Below are positions 58,488-64,000 of a stretch of DNA of 64,000 nt, piece by piece (position 1 is the stretch's first letter; every line of letters starts with the position of its first letter). The notes below the pieces were generated by a model. The model made no database searches. It was not told where the DNA came from and saw only the letters and a program-made list of their open reading frames with translations. Source of the DNA: Raphanus sativus (taxonomy: Eukaryota > Streptophyta > Magnoliopsida > Brassicales > Brassicaceae); the NCBI RefSeq assembly GCF_000801105.2, contig NW_026615436.1:1-64000 (forward strand), given 5' to 3'. A program made the position numbers and the translations under genes.

Positions 58488-60206
58488 TGTGTTTCCATTC
58501 TAAAGAATAATTTTCTTTTCATTCTTTCTTATTTTTTATTCTAGAGTAATATAGAACAAAAAATTGTTTTTCACCAAAATTAATTCCTAAAATTTCTATG
58601 ATGATCACGAGTTAAAATCAAAGTCTATTATTTCTTAAATGTTAAAAAAATATAAAGAAATTATATGTAAAAAATATTCTTTGTAAACAGTGTAAATTGT
58701 AAAGAATTATAAGAACTTCAATATTTCCACTCATTCTCTTTGTCACCTTTTACATGATTTAGAGTTGAAATCTTAAGCAGTCAAATAAAAGCAAGGAAGT
58801 CGGATTTCAATTACTGGATAGAAATCCTTTTTTAAAATTGACTGAATGTTATGTTAAAGAAAAATACCGGATAGAAATATAATTTTGTAGTGCACTATAA
58901 AATAAAATAACATTTTATGTGGTTATTTTTATAATCAAAAGTGATTCCCCTTGATATGATTGGATAGATTTTACAATGCGAAACTCCTCAATATTAAAGA
59001 GGAAAAAACAACACGACTCGCATAAATATTGATTTTACTAATTAATAATATGGTGCTTTACTATTCGACTTGGATATAAATATATGCACTGAAAAAGATT
59101 CCTTAATCTCGCGATTGGTATAATGTTTAATTAATGAATTTACACTAAAATATCTAGGTTCGGTTGTAATGGAATTTCTGGAGATTAATGGGGACAAACT
59201 ACAAAAGGTTTCAGCCACATGCAATATAATTGTCCACCATAGAGGGATGCCAGTAAATTCTACATATCATGATGTAGAAAATATAGAATTGTCCGTTCAT
59301 TTTGTAATAAAATCGTCATAGTTTAGACTAAAATGTATCTCCACAATAAAAATGTTGGGACATAATAAATCATAGGAAACCATTATGCAAATCTTCTTTT
59401 AACAACAAGCAAATACGTAAACTGAATCTTCGATAGTTAAGCTGTTAAATAAAGGCTTTAAATAAGTCCAAGGGGATGAGTATATCAGCGATCTATACTA
59501 TAGAAATCAGCATTAGTGTTAGATTTGTAAGATAATGATTTACATTAACGATGGGCCAAAGACCAGATTTTATGATCAACTTCTCGATCTAATGAATTAT
59601 TTAGATTCGAAAGGGAAAATATCTAGTCCATACAGATATTTTCATATACCATAGTCCCACCGACCACTTTAATATCCTTGAAGCAAAAGCACAGCAAATT
59701 TATTAAAGTACTATTTAATTACTTTTAACATTTTGAAGATATTAAAATAGCAATGAGAGAACTTCGGAATGAATGTAAACAGAGGGGTATGATGTCCAAA
59801 GAAGAAACATAGCGTTATGCTTGAACGCAATACATGACTTTTCTAACTCAAACCCGTCACCGGTTAATGAAATATATTATGGAAAACTGCATTATTGATT
59901 TTTTTTTTCTTGAATCTCTAATTTAGATACTTTGGATCCGTTTCCCTAAAGTTTATAACCCCGCAACTACATTCACATATAATATACACATACACATAAT
60001 TGTACTTTGAAATACTCTAAGTTAGATACCCTCTATGAAGTTGCTCTGATCTTCTCGTACACAGCAAGCAGCTTTTACTAATACTAATGACACGAATTAA
60101 AGCATTTTTCCTATTTGGATTAAACTAAGAGCACAATATGCCTAATCCATGCATGCGTTTACCATGTACTAGCCTCCAGACAATTATTATTAAAACTTTG
60201 ATACTA
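58488..60206. other. AT-rich intergenic region
   Basis: No gene recognised. A TCTATACTATAG-like start near 59491 has no matching Helitron end. Confidence 0.5.
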
Positions 60207-60389
60207 CAGTATAACCTCTTTAAATTAATAATCGATAAATTAATATACACTAAAAATTTCTATAAAATAATATAATTTTATAGTTTTAAATTGAGTTTTT
60301 GGTTCAATTAGTACATCAAGAAATTAATAATCTCTATAAATTAATAAAATTTTATAATTTTGCTGTAATTCCAACATTATATATATTAA
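60207..60389. mobile_element. Emigrant-type MITE, left part
   Basis: The sequence starts CAGTATAACCTCTTTAAATT after a TA dinucleotide (60205-60206), matching the terminal repeat of Emigrant, a Tc1/mariner (pogo-like) MITE of Brassicaceae (recalled as CAGTAAAACCTCTATAAATT). It is interrupted at 60389 by a Helitron; the rest of the MITE follows at 63031-63048. Confidence 0.8.
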
Positions 60390-63030
60390 CTAGATATGAG
60401 CCCGTTGCGTTGCAACGGTTTTGTTTGATGTTTTAATTTAATAAAAACATAAATAATAATCATTTTATTATAGTTTTATGATTGATTTGCATATATTTTG
60501 TAAGATTTATTTTATAACTAAAAATAATTTTCATGCATAAGTTCAAGTTAAAATTTGTATTTTATAATAATGGCACATAGATGAATTGTTATCAATTTTC
60601 TACTTGGATTAGAAAAAACATCATACCTAAATTTTTGAATTAAACCCAACCTAAAATAAGAAAAATTGAAAGTCAATAACATCAATCAAGTAAATTATAA
60701 CATTATACATTTTCTTATGTATTAATCTAATGATTTATTAAATAAGCTTTTAAAAATTTATTTTGCTTGAATTGTTTTTTAAAAAAGGAAAAATGTTCTA
60801 TTTTATAAATATCCTTTTTATTTACAATAAAAAATAATATTAAATACTCTTTTACATTTTTGATTAGGATAAAACAAAAGTAATCTATGATTTTAGCTAA
60901 ATCATAGATTTATTATTAAAGAGTTTGGTGTATTATTAGGATTTTATCATCCGTTTTAAATATTATTTAACTACAATTTTTTCTTTTATAATTCTTTTTT
61001 CATGATTTTCTTAAAAAAGGAAAATTATTGTTCATATAGATTTTACTATTTTCATTTTAGATTTATAAAGGAAAATTACAATCAATTTACTATTTTATGG
61101 AAATGTTTTTTATTTACAATAATTTGTTTCGCAGAAAAAAAGAAAATTACTATTAATTAATTATAAATGTGTAAAAAACATTAATCTTATTAAATATTAT
61201 TTTTATTTTATAATTCTATTTGTTCACGATTTTTTTAAAAAGGAAAATTAGAATTTTTTGAAAGGAAAAATTATTTTCATATAGCTTTTACAATTTTCAT
61301 TTTGGATAATAAAAGGAATTTATTATTATTTTACATTTTTATGGAAATTTTTTTGTTTACAAAATTTTTCACAAAAAAGGAAAAATACTATTAAATAATT
61401 ATTTATATGAAAATTTTTATTTAACACAAAAAGGAAAATTAGAATTTTTGGAAAGAAAAATTATTTTCATATAGCTTTTACAATTTTCATTTTGGATTTA
61501 AAAAAGGAATTACTATTAATTTACTATTTATATGGTAATTTTTTTTATTTACAATACTTTTTCAAAAAAGGGAAAATACTATTAAATAATTATTTAAAAT
61601 AAGATTTTATCTAACACATATTATAATCTTAAATATAAAATTGCCATGTGTCACAATTATGTTAATTACTAACAAAAAAAAGAAAATTACTATTAAATAA
61701 TTGTTTATAATAAGATTTTGTTTAACACATGTAACAATCTTAAATATAAAATTTTCATGTGTCACAATCATGTTAATTACTAACTTTGAAGAACCAAACT
61801 TTATATAATAAAAAATCCTTACAAAAAATTGTATCATATTTTAACACATACAATTTTAAAAATTTATTGACACATATCACAATCAAAAAATTAAAATTAC
61901 TATCAAATATTTTTAACAATATATAATATAAAAAATGGTAATTTTGTACATTTTCCTCTTTAATAAATTCTAATTTTGCTTTTTTAAAAAATCATGAAAA
62001 ACAGAACTATGAAAGAAATAGTAGTTTAAAATTTTTCTAAACGAATTATAAAAACCTGAGATTTAAATTGTAAATAAAAATATATTTATAAAATAGAATG
62101 TGTTCCATTTGAAACAAATTCTAACATAATAAACAGTCTTACAAAATAGTCTTTTAAAGTTCAATTTGTGAATTAGTATTTTTAGAAAAGGAAAATTATT
62201 TTCATATAGCTTATAGAATTTTATTTTTATTATTTTTAAAAAGGAAGCTTACTATTAAATAATTATTAGTATATAATTTTTTTCGTGGACAATTATTTTG
62301 TATAAACCTTAAAAAGGAAAAATAATATTAAATAAATATTATAATTATATTTGTTCATAATTTTTTAAAAAAGGGAAATTATTTTTGTTTAATTTTTTTA
62401 TTTCTTGGACATAAAAAGGAAAATAATATTAAATAATTGTTTATATGAACTTATTATTTGTTTACACTATTTTGTTTAAAACTTAAAAGGAAAAATACTT
62501 TTAATTAACTATTTATATAAAAATTATTACTTAACACATGTCATAATCCTAAATATACAATTGTCATGTGTCGCGATCATATTAATTAGTAATTTGAAGA
62601 ACCAAGCTTTATATAATAAGATTATTTTTAAAAAGGAAGCTTACTATTAAATAATTATTAGTATATAATTTTTTTCGTTAACAATTATTTTGTATAAACC
62701 TTAAAAAGGAAAAATACTATTAAATAAATATTATAATTATATTTGTTCATAATTTTATAAAAAAGGAAAATTATTTTCGTTTAATTTTTTTATTTCTTGG
62801 ACATAAAAAGGAAAATAATATTAATTAATTGTTTATATGAACTTATTATTTGTTTACACTATTTTTGTTTAAAAACTTAAAAAGGAAAATAATATTAATT
62901 AACTATTTATATAAAAATTATTACTTTTATAATATTAATTAACACATGTCATAATCCTAAATATACAATTGCCATGTGTCGCGATCATATTAATTAGTAA
63001 CTTTGAAGAATCAAACTTTATATAATAAGA
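60390..63030 (-). mobile_element. non-autonomous Helitron (2641 bp) inside an Emigrant MITE
   Basis: On the minus strand it starts TCTTATTATATAAAGTTTG (63030) and ends with hairpin CCGTTG-CAACG-CAACGG, then GCTCATAT and CTAG (60393-60390). The flanks are A and T. Removing it rejoins the two halves of an Emigrant MITE exactly, which proves both borders. The interior is made of AT-rich tandem repeats, including two copies of a unit of about 392-409 bp (62229-62620 and 62621-63030). It carries no coding capacity. Confidence 0.92.
62229..63030. repeat. tandem duplication of the Helitron 5'-terminal region
   Basis: Two adjacent units of about 392-409 bp share attatttttaaaaaggaagc at their left and the terminal sequence ctttatataataaga at their right (62621 and 63030). 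Shorter related repeats, with gaaaattattttcatatagc and cacatgt.acaatc motifs, fill 61060-62200. Confidence 0.88.
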
Positions 63031-63048
63031 TTTATAGATGTTTCACTG
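63031..63048. mobile_element. Emigrant-type MITE, right terminal repeat
   Basis: The sequence tttatagatgtttcactg followed by TA (63049-63050) is the complement of the Emigrant terminal repeat with two or three changes. It continues the MITE cut at 60389. Together the host MITE is about 200 bp with a TA target-site duplication. Confidence 0.8.
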
Positions 63049-63050
63049 TA

Positions 63051-64000
63051 TAATCATTTATAACCACATACCAACTAATCATTAACTTTTTGTAGTGTTA
63101 GTTCTAGATTAGATATATCATCACTGATAGTGTCAGAGAAAACTGTATCCCATTTAAAAAAATAATGAACATTCTCGCCATTGTGTAACTGGAATAATAT
63201 ATTGAATCAATGTAATTTCCATTTATAACGTTGAGTCGTTGACTAGAGAAAAGAAACCACCCTACAAGAATGAACTATCTTTGAAAAATGAAAACCAAAT
63301 GTGAAAGCATAACAAGTTACTTATTAACCATAAGATTCTGGTATATACTAAAGCTATACAAATGAAGTTCATGTTATTTTTTTTTGAATTATAGATACCG
63401 GAATGTTAATTCTCCAGTAGCCGACATTCGAATTCTGATGGCTTCACCCTATTGAATTTTTTTTCAAATTAATTACCATCACACCGTAAGCCTTGATTAA
63501 GTTCATGTTCTTTTGTCCTATTAGTTATGAATTATTGGAGTTAATTTTCACCTACTACATTATCATGTTTACCATAAACAATGATAAACTCATGACAACG
63601 AATAGATTTAACTATTTCTGAATAGATGATTAAATACGTAACGCATGGAATCACGAAAGACGCTTCAACCTACTGTCAAAACCGTATCTGAAAATGTAAT
63701 GCCCCCAAACAAGATAAATATCTTTTTTTAACAAAATAAATTTATACTTTGGATACGATAAATTTCCAGAAAAAGTTATATATGGGTGAGTTTGGAAACC
63801 CCTCAACTTCTTCATTTTATAGCACACTTGCCAGCTGAACCTTAGATTTTAAAGAAACACGTGACCCTTAATCATGATAGTAACCTTATTTGAGGTCCTA
63901 ACCGTATGTAAGAAACTTGCACCCATAATCTGCCAAAACCATTTCTTAACTTCCTTTTTATGAAGAAAAATCATATGTATCTTTAAGTTTAAAGGTTATT
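63051..64000. other. intergenic region up to the window end
   Basis: No gene or repeat recognised. Confidence 0.5.

Noticed and set aside
59491..59520. Helitron-like 5' start TCTATACTATAG
   Set aside because: No hairpin plus CTRR end was found at a sensible distance on the same strand.
61607..61837. Open frame in the large Helitron
   Set aside because: Low-complexity AT-rich repeat sequence; no replicase or helicase motif.

Overview
The window is nuclear DNA from a flowering plant of the cabbage family (Brassicaceae), most likely a Brassica or close relative. The protein-coding genes have short exons, GT-AG introns and AT-rich spacers. Their products closely resemble Arabidopsis thaliana proteins that I recall as lying in descending order on chromosome 5 from about At5g24030 to At5g23710: SLAH3, MIND, BAHD acyltransferase, C2 protein, membrane protein, KIN-10C, RPL13, AAP7, HMA protein, remorin, RPS11, RUP2 and an RPC6-like protein. 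Many genes of that interval are absent and two (MIND, RPL13) survive only as 3' fragments, as expected of a fractionated segment after Brassica genome triplication. Species and sub-genome cannot be fixed from the sequence alone. Locus numbers and family assignments are from memory and from reading the translations, not from a search.

Layout. 1-5030 is the right part of an Athila-like Ty3/gypsy element with gag, protease, a large internal deletion of pol, a 3' polypurine tract and a 1.5 kb LTR. 5031-5270 is a broken RNase H-like fragment, followed by a near-perfect foldback (5279-5498). 5873-9908 is an L1-type LINE with an 11-bp target-site duplication and three reading-frame lesions, followed by a short Helitron (9992-10550). 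13256-17683 is the anion-channel gene SLAH3, with an inferred 5'-UTR intron that holds a retroposed piece of a tRNA-Tyr precursor. 18961-19375 is a MIND remnant. 19565-26725 is a 3.58 kb tandem duplication of a BAHD acyltransferase gene plus a C2-domain gene. 28282-46806 is the gene-dense part: membrane protein, KIN-10C (20 exons), RPL13 fragment, AAP7, HMA-like protein, remorin, RPS11 and RUP2. An RPC6-like gene (50485-51156) and a tRNA-Gln(TTG) gene follow. From 44.3 kb to 63 kb the spacers are dominated by non-autonomous Helitrons. The last of these is inserted into an Emigrant-type MITE, whose two halves can be read on either side.

The genes do not form one pathway. They are housekeeping (RPS11, an RNA polymerase III subunit, a kinesin), transport (SLAH3, AAP7), membrane or calcium related (remorin, C2 protein), specialised metabolism (BAHD) and UV-B signalling (RUP2). 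I saw no clearly new protein system. The strongest observations are structural: precise Helitron ends proved by a split MITE, a tandem duplication whose break removes the promoter of one C2 gene copy, an intron-containing tRNA-Tyr precursor retroposed with target-site duplications, and a long foldback followed by a second hairpin with the same loop.
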